DNA from: Bacteroidota bacterium
Lineage (GTDB): Bacteria; Bacteroidota; Ignavibacteria; Ignavibacteriales; Ignavibacteriaceae
Length of the DNA: 64,000 bases
NCBI GenBank assembly: GCA_020161395.1
Contig: JAIUOE010000003.1
Coordinates: forward strand, 186,001 to 250,000
Reading direction: 5' to 3'
Positions 17,002-26,304 of this stretch are shown here, one piece after another; within the stretch, counting starts at the first letter, position 1; the number at the start of each line of letters is the position of its first letter. A program made the translations under genes and the position numbers. The notes below the pieces were generated by a model that worked only from the letters and a program-made list of their open reading frames with translations, did not search any database and had not been told where the DNA came from.

Positions 17002-18324
17002 ATGAAATCAAAAACTTCGCTTCTAATTTGTACTATCGTATTACTTTTAAGTTCCCTCGGCTTTGCCCAATCGACGGTTTACCGTGTTACATTCGATGAG
17101 GAAATCTCACTTTCTCTCGTTCCCTACCTAAAAAGGGCACTTGAACTGGCAACAAAAGAGAAGGCAGATGCTCTGATAGTCGAGATAAACACCTTTGGCG
17201 GCAGAGTTGACGCTGCCACGCAACTGAAAGACCTGCTGATTGATGCAAAAATTCCTACCCTGGCTTTTGTTAATAAGAGAGCCATTTCTGCGGGTGCACT
17301 CATTACCCTCTCCTGCAAAAAAATTGCCATGGCACCCGGAAGCACGATGGGAGCCGCGACGGTGGTTGACCAGGAGGGTAAAAAAGGATCTGAAAAATAT
17401 CAGTCGTATATGCGGGCTGAGATGAGATCTACGGCACAAAAAAACGGCAGAAATCCTAAAATTGCTGAGGGCATGGTCGACGAAAGAATTGTAATACCCG
17501 GGCTGGTGGATTCCACACAACTGGTCTCGCTCGATGATGTCGAGGCAGTGAACCTGAAAATGGCTGACACAATAGTCGGTTCGGCAAAAGCTGCGGCAGA
17601 GGCTTTTGGTTACTCCAATCCCCTGATCATCGATGTGAAAACCAACTGGGCTGAAGAATTCGTACGATTTTTGAACAACCCGATAATCGCCTCCCTGCTT
17701 ATAATGCTCGGACTCGCGGGTATATATACTGAAATCAAAACTCCCGGATTCGGTGTGCCGGGTATTCTTGGCATTGTATTTCTCACTCTGTTTTTTGGAT
17801 CTTCTCTAATTCTTGATCTGGCTTCATGGTTCGAAGTGGTGCTTTTTATCTTGGGCCTTGCAGCTATTCTGGTTGAAATATTTCTGATTCCCGGATTTGG
17901 AGTTGCCGGTGTGGTCGGTATTCTCCTTATGATCGCTTCCCTCTTCTTTTCCCTGGTTAATACCGAAGGATATTTCGACTCTTCCCTTATTCAGATGGCT
18001 ATTATTCAATTGGGGTCGGCAATTTTTGGATTCTTTTTCCTCGGATTTCTTGCTTACAAGTTCCTTCCAAACACCAGGACATTCAAGGCTTTCGTACTGG
18101 ATACAGAATCGGGTTCAAAAACCGGCTTTACTTCTGCTCCTGATTATTCCGGACTCGTTGGAAAGGAAGGTACAGCGCTTACTGTCCTGAGACCTGCAGG
18201 CACAGCTTTGATTGAGGAAAAGAGGTACGATGTTGTAACTCAGGGAGATTATATCGAAAAGGACTCACCCCTCAAAGTAATTATGGTGGAGGGTGTAAGA
18301 ATAGTGGTTCAGAAACGGATGTAA
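17002..18324 (+). CDS. NfeD-family membrane-bound serine protease
   Basis: About 440 residues from the ATG at 17002 (an upstream in-frame TTG gives eight more residues, with no better ribosome site). A signal peptide is followed by a ClpP-class serine protease domain with the nucleophile region RAISAGALI and APGSTMGAA, four to five transmembrane helices, and a C-terminal OB-fold NfeD domain. Homologues of the long NfeD type cut membrane proteins and partner with stomatin/flotillin-like proteins; no stomatin gene is next to it here. It is divergent from the envelope operon and convergent with the lipoprotein gene at 18389. Confidence 0.88.
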   Translation: MKSKTSLLICTIVLLLSSLGFAQSTVYRVTFDEEISLSLVPYLKRALELATKEKADALIVEINTFGGRVDAATQLKDLLIDAKIPTLAFVNKRAISAGALITLSCKKIAMAPGSTMGAATVVDQEGKKGSEKYQSYMRAEMRSTAQKNGRNPKIAEGMVDERIVIPGLVDSTQLVSLDDVEAVNLKMADTIVGSAKAAAEAFGYSNPLIIDVKTNWAEEFVRFLNNPIIASLLIMLGLAGIYTEIKTPGFGVPGILGIVFLTLFFGSSLILDLASWFEVVLFILGLAAILVEIFLIPGFGVAGVVGILLMIASLFFSLVNTEGYFDSSLIQMAIIQLGSAIFGFFFLGFLAYKFLPNTRTFKAFVLDTESGSKTGFTSAPDYSGLVGKEGTALTVLRPAGTALIEEKRYDVVTQGDYIEKDSPLKVIMVEGVRIVVQKRM

Positions 18325-18330
18325 AAAAAA

Positions 18331-18362
18331 AGGCTGCCGGATAATCGATATCGGGGCAGCCT
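18331..18362 (-). terminator. Rho-independent terminator of the sucD-to-lipoprotein operon
   Basis: AGGCTGCC at 18331-18338 pairs with GGCAGCCT at 18355-18362. On the minus strand the stem is followed by eight or more T, so it ends transcription of the gene at 18389. Its T-run overlaps the stop codon of the convergent NfeD gene. Confidence 0.85.
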
Positions 18363-18388
18363 CTTAAGAATAACTTACTCAGTTGAGA

Positions 18389-19441
18389 TTATTTAATTTT
18401 CTCAACTATGTTCACGATGAGTGATTTTTTAACACTCGTGAATGGAATCTTTTTACCTGTTTTGTCGGGTATCTCACCGCTGAAAGCGATTTCCTCAACA
18501 AGATTTGTTCTTGACTTCTGAAGTTTGCCTTCTTTATCATTGTAGTAAACCTTGCCGCCACCGGTAATCAAGCTTTTATCAACTTTGATTCCCTGCTGTG
18601 CGAGTTCGGGATTAAATTCATACGATGCATCATATCCTGCATCAATTATGGAAATGTCGCTACCGTTGAATTTACCTTTTTCTTTAAGCGTGTAAAGCTG
18701 TGTAGCATTCAACTGGTACATCCTGCTGGGATCTGCAACGGGTGGTTTTTTGTCACTATAGGTCTCATTGGCTTTAAGGCTGCCATTCGAAAAGTTTCTA
18801 AACACCTGAAGAATCATTCCCTTAAGATTCTCTGCAACTTCAGTGGTTGCCATTTCTCTCTGCTGTGCAGAAATTGAATCTTTACCATTTGTTTTTGGAA
18901 GTGCATTGTCAACAATTTTATCGACTTTGTAGACTTCGCGAATTGTCCCTTTTTTATCGATTCTTGCCATAAAAGAATTACCGGATAAAGCCTCATAGAA
19001 GCCAAAATCGATTCTGCTTGTGGAATCGAGTTTGTCACCCGTTTTATACTCTTTTACGGTACCGTTTAGATCTGATTTCACATATACGCTTCTGGTTGTT
19101 ACTTCAACCTCTGCTATTGTATCTTTGTCAACATCCTTCACTTCAAAATCGATAATAAGTACATTTCTCTGATCAACTTTTTGCGAAATGACGGTATCAG
19201 CCTTCATATCCTGTGTAATTTTGTTGATAAAAGCCACTTTGTAAGTGAACTTATCTCCTTTTTCCAGTTTGTAACCGAAAGTTGTAACACCTTCTGCGGC
19301 TTTTACATCTTCCACTTTGAGATAATTGGTATCTATTTCTGTGGCACCCTGAACGGCTTCAGAACCTTTTTCTCCACATCCCGAAAGAATCACGACGGAA
19401 GACAGAACGAATATTGAAAACATTAGTTTTCTTAATAACAT
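18389..19441 (-). CDS. Lipoprotein of unknown function
   Basis: A 350-residue lipoprotein with lipobox LSGC (Cys at about residue 22). The mature part is rich in beta-strand-like segments and charged residues; it contains KLEKGDKFTYKV near the start, as in proteins that measure or bind hydrophobic ligands, but I cannot assign a family with confidence. It is the last gene of the operon sucD-ndk-nudix-namZ, 4 bp after the muramidase-like gene, and ends at a strong terminator. A role in the periplasm or outer-membrane inner leaflet is likely from the signal only. Confidence 0.75.
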   Translation of the reverse strand: MLLRKLMFSIFVLSSVVILSGCGEKGSEAVQGATEIDTNYLKVEDVKAAEGVTTFGYKLEKGDKFTYKVAFINKITQDMKADTVISQKVDQRNVLIIDFEVKDVDKDTIAEVEVTTRSVYVKSDLNGTVKEYKTGDKLDSTSRIDFGFYEALSGNSFMARIDKKGTIREVYKVDKIVDNALPKTNGKDSISAQQREMATTEVAENLKGMILQVFRNFSNGSLKANETYSDKKPPVADPSRMYQLNATQLYTLKEKGKFNGSDISIIDAGYDASYEFNPELAQQGIKVDKSLITGGGKVYYNDKEGKLQKSRTNLVEEIAFSGEIPDKTGKKIPFTSVKKSLIVNIVEKIK

Positions 19442-19445
19442 GTTG

Positions 19446-20729
19446 TTACCTTAAGTTAGTGTATAATAAATACTTGTTTCTAAGTTGCATGAACTGCTGC
19501 AGCTCCGGTTTGTAACCTTGAACAACAGCCTCCCACCCTGACTTTTCCAAAACTTCCCTGATCCCATTTTTCCCGGCTTTACCGCTGAATCCTTTTTCCC
19601 TGATTTCAAATTTTCCCGGATAAGCCTTTAACAAATGATCAAGGAGGAAAAAACCGAATTTCACAGACTCGAATTCAGGAGTTGTTTCTTTTATTCTTAC
19701 CCCGTTGCATTTTTCATTCAAATACTTGGGCTTGGTCGCTGCAGCACTTTCACGGGGAGTAAATTCAACTGTTTCCACTTTTTTGATGCCGGGGAATCGT
19801 GAGATCGCTTCAGCCAGTTCGCCTGAATTTACAAATGGAGCTCCAAAGATCAGAAACGGATCCTCGGTTCCCCTCCCTTCCGAGAGATTCGTATTCTCAA
19901 GAAGACAGTTACCGGGATATACTTTTGCCGCAAGTACCGACCTTAGATTCGGTGACGGATTCAACCATTTCATGCCTGTAGAGTCAAATTCCGTCTCTCT
20001 GTAATAACCTTTCATCCTGACAACATCGACATCACACTTAATCTCTTTTCTCTTTAGAATATCATCCTTAAAAAAGAGTGCAAGTTCGCCGACGGTCATC
20101 CCATGCGCAATGGGCAATGCTGTTATACCGACAAATGAAAAAAGAGACTCGTCAACAATTGGACCATCCACATATGTGCACGCGATGATATTCGGTTGAT
20201 CGATAACCAGCACCGGTATCCCTTTTTCACCACACGCTTCCATTACATAATAGAGGGTTGAAATGTATGTGTAGAATCTAACTCCGACATCCCTTATTGA
20301 GAAAAGCATGACATCAACCCCGGCGAGCATTTCAGAGGTTGGTTTTTTTGTCGCCCCATATAACGAATAAACCGGCAATCCCGTTTTTTCATCTTTGGAA
20401 TCGTCTATTTTCTTTCCTGCAGCCGCATCACCACGGAAACCATGCTCAGGACCAAACACAGCAGTAATTTTGATCTTCTTATCGAAATGGAGAGCATCTA
20501 CGAGATGTTTACCATCTGCCGTAATCGCAGAATGATTTGTTACCACTCCAACCCGTTTTCCTGCAATCTCCGGGACCTTCTCTTCAAGAAACACATCAAC
20601 ACCGTTTTTGAATTTCTCTTTTTCAGAAGCATTTAACGATGTATCTGATCCTGATTCTGTATTTCTTTGACATCCGAATAAAGTAAAAGGAAGGAGAAGA
20701 AAAAAAACAGCCACAGAAATCCTGATCAA
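19446..20729 (-). CDS. NamZ-type (DUF1343) exo-beta-N-acetylmuramidase lipoprotein
   Basis: A 427-residue DUF1343 protein with a lipoprotein signal (LFGC, Cys 20). Family landmarks include VGVVTNHSAIT, VFGPEHGFRGD and PVYSLYG. The characterised member NamZ of Bacillus releases terminal MurNAc from peptidoglycan fragments. The gene overlaps the NUDIX gene by 4 bp and is followed after 4 bp by a lipoprotein gene. It adds to the wall-turnover enzymes encoded at 9671-11999. The catalytic assignment rests on the family. Confidence 0.87.
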   Translation of the reverse strand: MIRISVAVFFLLLPFTLFGCQRNTESGSDTSLNASEKEKFKNGVDVFLEEKVPEIAGKRVGVVTNHSAITADGKHLVDALHFDKKIKITAVFGPEHGFRGDAAAGKKIDDSKDEKTGLPVYSLYGATKKPTSEMLAGVDVMLFSIRDVGVRFYTYISTLYYVMEACGEKGIPVLVIDQPNIIACTYVDGPIVDESLFSFVGITALPIAHGMTVGELALFFKDDILKRKEIKCDVDVVRMKGYYRETEFDSTGMKWLNPSPNLRSVLAAKVYPGNCLLENTNLSEGRGTEDPFLIFGAPFVNSGELAEAISRFPGIKKVETVEFTPRESAAATKPKYLNEKCNGVRIKETTPEFESVKFGFFLLDHLLKAYPGKFEIREKGFSGKAGKNGIREVLEKSGWEAVVQGYKPELQQFMQLRNKYLLYTNLR

Positions 20730-21274
20730 AGCTTCTCCATAATTTTGTGCTTAGCCATAGCCCATGCTGCAAGTGTCATACCATCAAATATTTTTCCTTG
20801 GTAGACCATCGCTTCAAACATGGGAATGAGAATTTCCACTACCCTTAATTCCTCTGTATCGTCCGGGTTCTTCATGTCAGGGACAAGGTCTCTTGCAAAA
20901 TAAACGAAACAGTTTTCGTTCGTCACACCGTTAAATGGACAGAATTTGCCGATTTTTGTCATTTTTTTTGCAGAAAAACCGGTTTCTTCCCTTAATTCGA
21001 GCATAGCAGTTTCCTCAGGTGTCGAACCTGTTTTAATTCCGCCACACGGAAACTCAAGAGAAAACCTCTTGTTCAAATAACGGTATTGTTCCACGAGAAG
21101 CAGGTTACCTTCGTCATTTACAGGAATGACCATTGAAGAGCCGTTAGTATCCACATAATAATATTTTCCTTTGAAACCCGTTGAGGGGATTACAAAATCA
21201 TCAATGCGGTAATTCCAGAAAGGATTTCTGTGATACTCCCGGCTCTTAAGTTTTTTCCAGCGGGAAATTGGCAT
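20726..21274 (-). CDS. NUDIX hydrolase (ADP-ribose pyrophosphatase-like)
   Basis: A 182-residue NUDIX protein. The Nudix box GxxxxxEx7REExGF is seen as G-GIKTG... with LELREETGF, which binds the metal and substrate pyrophosphate. Length and the upstream beta-sheet region resemble ADP-ribose/NDP-sugar pyrophosphatases. It overlaps the ndk gene by one base and the muramidase gene by four, so it belongs to the same transcript. The substrate is not fixed by sequence. Confidence 0.87.
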   Translation of the reverse strand: MPISRWKKLKSREYHRNPFWNYRIDDFVIPSTGFKGKYYYVDTNGSSMVIPVNDEGNLLLVEQYRYLNKRFSLEFPCGGIKTGSTPEETAMLELREETGFSAKKMTKIGKFCPFNGVTNENCFVYFARDLVPDMKNPDDTEELRVVEILIPMFEAMVYQGKIFDGMTLAAWAMAKHKIMEKL

Positions 21275-21705
21275 TAAAGAGGGTAGTTATTCAACCGTTC
21301 ATCACGGGAAAAGAAATGAGAAATCTCTATAAGTGCATTTTCATCGCTGTCGGAACCGTGCACAGCATTTTCAGCTTTACCGCCGGCATATTTTTTTCTG
21401 ATTGTGCCCTCTTCTGCTTGTGCAGGGTCTGTTGCTCCGATCAGTTTTCTGAAATCAGCCACTGCATTTTCTTTTTCGAGCATTAATGGAACACATGGTC
21501 CTGATGACATGAATTCAACCAGCTCACCGTAGAAAGGTCTCTCTTTGTGAACTTCGTAGAATCCTTTTGCTGAATCCGCGCTCATTCTTGTCATTTTCAT
21601 CGCTTTTACTTTGAATCCGGCTTCGGTTATCATTGTGATAATTTGACCGATATAATTGTTTCTTACTGCATCAGGTTTAATGATTGCAAAAGTCAGATTG
21701 CTCAA
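21274..21705 (-). CDS. ndk: Nucleoside diphosphate kinase
   Basis: A 143-residue Ndk that transfers phosphate from ATP to NDPs through a phosphohistidine. The opening FAIIKPDAV and the active-site H116 in NAVHGSDS are intact, and length is normal. It lies 22 bp after sucD. Ndk and succinyl-CoA synthetase interact in several bacteria, and the adjacency fits channelling of the nucleotide made by the synthetase. Confidence 0.95.
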   Translation of the reverse strand: MSNLTFAIIKPDAVRNNYIGQIITMITEAGFKVKAMKMTRMSADSAKGFYEVHKERPFYGELVEFMSSGPCVPLMLEKENAVADFRKLIGATDPAQAEEGTIRKKYAGGKAENAVHGSDSDENALIEISHFFSRDERLNNYPL

Positions 21706-21727
21706 TATTTTCTCCTAAAATTTAGAT

Positions 21728-22624
21728 TTATGCGTTAACTTTTTTCTTTGATTTGGCATCGAGTGCCTTTTTCATTGTGATACCAATCTCTGCGGGCGAA
21801 TTTACAACTTTGATACCTGCTTTTTTCATCGCTTCCATCTTTTCGGCGGCAGTACCTTTACCTCCGGAGATAATTGCACCGGCATGTCCCATTCTTCTTC
21901 CGGGAGGTGCAGTCTGTCCGGCAATAAATCCTACGACAGGTTTTTTCACATTCTTTTTGATAAATTCGGCAGCCTCTTCTTCAGCGGATCCGCCGATCTC
22001 ACCGATCATCACGATTCCCTCGGTTTCAGGATCTTCATTGAACAGTTTGATAATGTCAATGAATCTTGAACCAATGACGGGGTCTCCACCAATTCCGACA
22101 CAGGTTGACTGTCCGATACCGAGATCACTTAATTGCTTTACGGCTTCATAAGTCAAAGTTCCTGAACGGGAAACAACACCAACATTACCCGGTTTATGGA
22201 TGAAACCGGGCATAATTCCAATTTTCCCTTTCCCGGGGGAAATAACACCGGGGCAGTTTGGTCCGATCAGCACGATACCTTTTTGTCTGATCAGATGATA
22301 AACAGGAATCATATCAGCCGCAGGAATTCCTTCGGTAATGCATATGATCACTTTTATTCCTGCGTCTGCAGCTTCAAGTATTGCATCTGCAGCGAACGAT
22401 GCAGGGACAAAAATCACAGAAGTGTTGGCTTTTGCAATATCCACTGCTTCCTGAACTGTATTGAATACGGGTATTCCCTCAAACTCAGTTCCACCTTTTC
22501 CGGGTGTTACTCCCGCAACCACTTTTGTCTTATATTCCACCATTTGTCTGGTGTGAAAAGATCCCTCTCCTCCCGTAATCCCTTGTACCACAAGGCGGGT
22601 TTTCTTGTCAACAAGAATGCTCAT
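21728..22624 (-). CDS. sucD: Succinyl-CoA synthetase alpha subunit
   Basis: A 298-residue alpha subunit of succinyl-CoA synthetase, the TCA-cycle enzyme converting succinyl-CoA to succinate with ATP or GTP formation. The CoA-binding Rossmann domain begins with [12 protein letters not shown], and the phosphohistidine loop [10 protein letters not shown] is present near residue 247. The beta subunit gene sucC is not in the window. It is the first gene of the operon with ndk. Confidence 0.95.
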   Translation of the reverse strand: MSILVDKKTRLVVQGITGGEGSFHTRQMVEYKTKVVAGVTPGKGGTEFEGIPVFNTVQEAVDIAKANTSVIFVPASFAADAILEAADAGIKVIICITEGIPAADMIPVYHLIRQKGIVLIGPNCPGVISPGKGKIGIMPGFIHKPGNVGVVSRSGTLTYEAVKQLSDLGIGQSTCVGIGGDPVIGSRFIDIIKLFNEDPETEGIVMIGEIGGSAEEEAAEFIKKNVKKPVVGFIAGQTAPPGRRMGHAGAIISGGKGTAAEKMEAMKKAGIKVVNSPAEIGITMKKALDAKSKKKVNA

Positions 22625-22706
22625 ATTCGTATCCTTTATTCTGCAAAATTTTCAAAATAATCATGCAAGATAACTATTTGTAAAGAATTAATTTATCTGA
22701 AAAAAA

Positions 22707-22734
22707 AAGGCTGCCCGTTTTACCGGGCAGCCTT
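22707..22734 (-). terminator. Rho-independent terminator of the surface-protein gene
   Basis: A perfect 11-bp stem (AAGGCTGCCCG at 22707-22717, CGGGCAGCCTT at 22724-22734) with a 6-nt loop. On the minus strand the stem is followed by a run of T, so it ends the transcript from the large surface-protein gene. The same AGGCTGCC stem occurs at 18331. Confidence 0.9.
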
Positions 22735-22779
22735 GGGTTCCAAAATATTTTTGGATTATTGCATCACTGCATTATTGGA

Positions 22780-25700
22780 TTATTTCACGAGCATCATTTT
22801 TTTTGTGCTGCTGAATTTTCCTGCATCTATCTTGTAAATGTAGACGCCTGTAGGAAGTGCTGCAGCGTCAAAGCTGACTTCATATTCACCTGCGGTTTTT
22901 ACCTCGTTGAGTATGGTTGCTACCATCTCTCCAGTAATCGAGTAAACCTTTATTGTGACAGGGCTTTCAGTTGGAATCGCAAATCTTATAATCGTCGAAG
23001 GATTAAAAGGATTCGGGTAATTCTGTGAAAGGTTGTATTCTACCGGTACTGTGGCACCTGTGGTCTTGACAGACATTGGTGAGTCGAGTGAGTAGAGTAC
23101 TCCATTTTCTGTTCCCGCCCATACGATATTCGAAGAAGGTGTTGAGAATACCGAACCGGCACCGAGACCTGAGAGTCCCAGGTTAGTCCAAGTGCTTCCA
23201 TTATCTGAGCTTCCAAAAATACCATTTGACCATGAAGCCGCATAAACATTGTTGTTTGCATCTGTCGTTACTCCATAAATGAATGCCTGTCCGACCGGTG
23301 TGGAGGTCCAGGTATTCCCGTTGTTTGTTGATCTGATGACACCGGCACCATATGTTCCGGCATAAATATTTCCATTTGGTGAAATTGCAAGTGCCCAAAT
23401 GTGAGGGAAACCTGAGTTAAGATCTGTCCAGGCTGCTCCACCATTGGTTGACTTGATGATACCACCACCGAATGATCCGGCATATATGTTTCCGGAGGCA
23501 TCTATTGCGAGTGCATGAATTGCAGTACTTAACACACCGGTATTCAATGATGTAAATGAGGCACCATGATCTGCTGATTTAAGTACTCCGAATCCCCATG
23601 TACCTGCATAAAGGTTGCCTGACTGATCAATCTTTATCGCCCTGACATCTTTGCCTGTGAGCGAAGTCAGCGACCATGAAGTTCCACCGTTGGTTGATTT
23701 GAACAATCCCTGTTCTGTTCCTGCATATATGGTTCCGGATGCATCCACTGCGATTGACCAAACATAGCCAACAGTCATCGTTGGATTGATTCTCTCAAAT
23801 GTTGAGCCATTTTTCCTGTATATCTTTCCACCGATCGTGCCAACAAGCAGATTACCATTGTTGTCAGAGGTGATTGCCCAGATAAATTCGTTACTCATAA
23901 ACTGACCCTGGGTTGTCCAGTTGCCGGTTCCTGATCCCGAACTTCCACCTGATCCGCCTGAGCCACCCGATCCACCAGTGTAGTTGAACAGGTGAACTGT
24001 AACAGAGGCATAGTCATCTTCTGTGTTGATACCATTGTTCGGTGTGGAATCAGGATCATACTGATCTGAATGAGTTATTTCAGCAATATTCATCACATTT
24101 GCATCTACAGGAATGTTACCTGTGAATCCGGTATTGTTCATCTGTCCCTGACCTGTGAAGTTCTTGCAGATCATCTGACCGTTAATAACACCGGTAACGA
24201 AGTTCATGTCTGCTTTTGGAGCAAGTATGGAACCCCGTATGTCAATTCCCTGTATGGTAACGCTTGTAGCCTGATGGAAATTGTAAAGTACATTGCTTAT
24301 CGAAGTGCCGGTAACTGTAAGACCACCTCTCCAGCTTACACTGGTTCCGCTAATGTTTATGAGTACCACAGAACCGTTTGGCACATTGATTGCCATATTG
24401 TTTGCCTGTGAAAGCTGTGCACCGTCAACATTGAAGACATTAAGAAGTGGATGAGTTCCGTTCAGTTCCAAACCACCCCACTGGAAAGTTACATTTCCAT
24501 TTGCAGGATAATTTGAGAGTGAGGTAGATAAATTCAAGAGATAAGAGGAAGCTGCTGCGAAATCGACAACACTTCCTTGTCTTAAAGAACCGTTGTTGAT
24601 GCTTACTGCATTGATCGGAAGATTTGTTGAATGACCGTAAACAACATTTCCTGAATAGACAGCACCCGAAATGTAGGTAAGATCGTTACCTACTACAAGA
24701 ACATCTTCGGTTCCGGGAGCAAATGTCAGTTTGTCACCAACACTGTACCCGGCAAAGTGTGCATTATGACCGACAGCAACTTTTCCTTCTGTATCGGATG
24801 AAGGCTGGAATGCATCATTCAATACAAACAGGTTGTAGCCAGTTGCAGGTCCAAGATTGAAATAGTTTGAGTTTAATGACTGAAGATTTACGGTTGTTGT
24901 CATTTGAAGGGTTGCAGAAGCTCCGTTTGCAAGGCTTCCTACCGTCCACACTCCTGTGTTGCTGTTGTAGCTTCCCTGTGATGCTGAAGCGGAATTGAAA
25001 GTCAAGCCCGAAGGAAGATGATCAGTTACTGCAACATTAGTTGCTCCGCTCAAACCATGATTGGTAACTGTAATGGTGAACGAGATAACATCACCGTGGT
25101 TACCACTTGTGGAAGAGGCGGTTTTTGAAATGCTTAAATCTGCTGATGAAACCCATGTAACACTTGCATTGGTTGTCACGGTTGTATTCACAGGAGTTGC
25201 CAAAACGATTTTTTGCTGATCGTTTGGTCTTGTTTTGTGAATGTAGCGGGTTCCCTGTGGAATTATATGATGTGCAGTGGCTGAAACAGTTGCGGTATTT
25301 TGTGAGCCCTGGGTAAGTATCAGATTGCTGACTGTTCCGGTTGCATCTGTAACTGCGGATGAGAAATTTAAACTTCCTGAAGTCGATGTAAAACCAACAT
25401 TCACTCCCTGCATTGTCTGAAAGGATGCGTTATACGCTGTCAGGTTAAATACTGCATTCTGTCCAACAGGAATCGATTGTGTTCCGGGATTAAAAAGCAG
25501 AGTTGAGAGTATCGATCCGCTGTTCGAATTTGCATTCGCATCGGCAATAATGCTCAAAGCTCTGTTTTTGATTGTTGAATTTGTTACTGTACTTGCGTCA
25601 ACTCCATCACTAAAGTGCCAGATTGCGATCTGAATTGCTGCAGCTTCAGTTGCCGTTGGAGTTCCTGTAAAAGGAGCATAATTATTTAAAATGTAGGAAA

Positions 25701-26043
25701 TATACTGATTGGTTGGACCATCATCAGTATATTCGTTTGGGGAGGAAGTCGACCAGGTAGCAAGCCAATGCGAAATGTCGATGCAATAGAACTTGGCTGC
25801 AGTCCCGTTCAAGTCTCCGTTAAGAGTTCCTGCCCAGACATTCATTGTTGTCCCGATTGGGAACTGGAAACTGACATTTTGTCCTGTTCCGGTTCCAAAA
25901 ACCCTTACAGTAGTGCCGGATGACATCACAGGTGGTGTGACCGGGACAACTGAAGGTTTGTTTGAGATTGAATCAGGTACCACTGCGAAAAGTTGTGATA
26001 CTGTGATTGATAAAAACAGAATAAAAAGGTTGATTCTTTTCAC
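22780..26043 (-). CDS. T9SS-secreted surface protein with putative internal thioester domain
   Basis: 1087 residues starting at GTG with an AGG ribosome site 7 bp upstream. After a signal peptide, residues 50-175 resemble the TQXA/thioester domain of Gram-positive adhesins: C87 in FYCID and Q138 in IQIAIWHF are placed to form a Cys-Gln thioester. Then come an Ig-like region (185-260), a DUF11 domain (about 300-385), a choice-of-anchor-A domain (about 393-645), a Gly/Ser linker (690-706), a beta-propeller of photosynthesis-system/BNR-like repeats (about 709-990) with repeated GNIYAGT and STNGG, and a C-terminal T9SS type A sorting domain containing YNLSQNYPNPFNPSTII. It is likely a cell-surface adhesin. 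It is monocistronic, behind a sigma-54-like promoter and a palindrome shared with the export genes. Confidence 0.85.
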   Translation of the reverse strand: MKRINLFILFLSITVSQLFAVVPDSISNKPSVVPVTPPVMSSGTTVRVFGTGTGQNVSFQFPIGTTMNVWAGTLNGDLNGTAAKFYCIDISHWLATWSTSSPNEYTDDGPTNQYISYILNNYAPFTGTPTATEAAAIQIAIWHFSDGVDASTVTNSTIKNRALSIIADANANSNSGSILSTLLFNPGTQSIPVGQNAVFNLTAYNASFQTMQGVNVGFTSTSGSLNFSSAVTDATGTVSNLILTQGSQNTATVSATAHHIIPQGTRYIHKTRPNDQQKIVLATPVNTTVTTNASVTWVSSADLSISKTASSTSGNHGDVISFTITVTNHGLSGATNVAVTDHLPSGLTFNSASASQGSYNSNTGVWTVGSLANGASATLQMTTTVNLQSLNSNYFNLGPATGYNLFVLNDAFQPSSDTEGKVAVGHNAHFAGYSVGDKLTFAPGTEDVLVVGNDLTYISGAVYSGNVVYGHSTNLPINAVSINNGSLRQGSVVDFAAASSYLLNLSTSLSNYPANGNVTFQWGGLELNGTHPLLNVFNVDGAQLSQANNMAINVPNGSVVLINISGTSVSWRGGLTVTGTSISNVLYNFHQATSVTIQGIDIRGSILAPKADMNFVTGVINGQMICKNFTGQGQMNNTGFTGNIPVDANVMNIAEITHSDQYDPDSTPNNGINTEDDYASVTVHLFNYTGGSGGSGGSGGSSGSGTGNWTTQGQFMSNEFIWAITSDNNGNLLVGTIGGKIYRKNGSTFERINPTMTVGYVWSIAVDASGTIYAGTEQGLFKSTNGGTSWSLTSLTGKDVRAIKIDQSGNLYAGTWGFGVLKSADHGASFTSLNTGVLSTAIHALAIDASGNIYAGSFGGGIIKSTNGGAAWTDLNSGFPHIWALAISPNGNIYAGTYGAGVIRSTNNGNTWTSTPVGQAFIYGVTTDANNNVYAASWSNGIFGSSDNGSTWTNLGLSGLGAGSVFSTPSSNIVWAGTENGVLYSLDSPMSVKTTGATVPVEYNLSQNYPNPFNPSTIIRFAIPTESPVTIKVYSITGEMVATILNEVKTAGEYEVSFDAAALPTGVYIYKIDAGKFSSTKKMMLVK

Positions 26044-26081
26044 TTTTTGACCTCATGTGATTAAAATTCGAATCACAATGT

Positions 26082-26096
26082 TCAAAAAGCGTGCCA
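26082..26096 (-). promoter_or_regulatory. Sigma-54-like promoter of the surface-protein gene
   Basis: The minus strand reads TGGCACG-CTTT-TTGA. The -24 half is a perfect match; the -12 half has A in place of the consensus C. Spacing is correct. The predicted start is near 26071, about 28 nt before the GTG at 26043. A palindromic site like those at 4411 and 4439 lies upstream. The rest of 26097-26289 shows nothing else I can support. Confidence 0.6.
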
Positions 26097-26289
26097 AACT
26101 CTTATTTCACTTGTTATTACATGATTTAGTACGCGAAGGGGTTATGAAGCAATGTTTGATGTGTATTATTTTGAGATTAATGGATTTACGCTGAATCAAA
26201 ATGGACAGCCGCGAAAAGAGGTCTGAGAGGTGTTAGCGGCAGGATTTATGCAGTTTTAAGTGTTTTATTAAATTTTGCTGATTTTAATG

Positions 26290-26304
26290 CCTCATTATGA
26301 GACA
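26290..26304. promoter_or_regulatory. Palindromic enhancer-like site upstream of the surface-protein gene
   Basis: CCTCA-TTA-TGAGACA, the same element as at 4411 with one left-arm mismatch, in the same orientation. It lies about 225 bp upstream of the predicted sigma-54 start and directly abuts the stop codon of the hydrolase gene at 26305. Confidence 0.6.
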
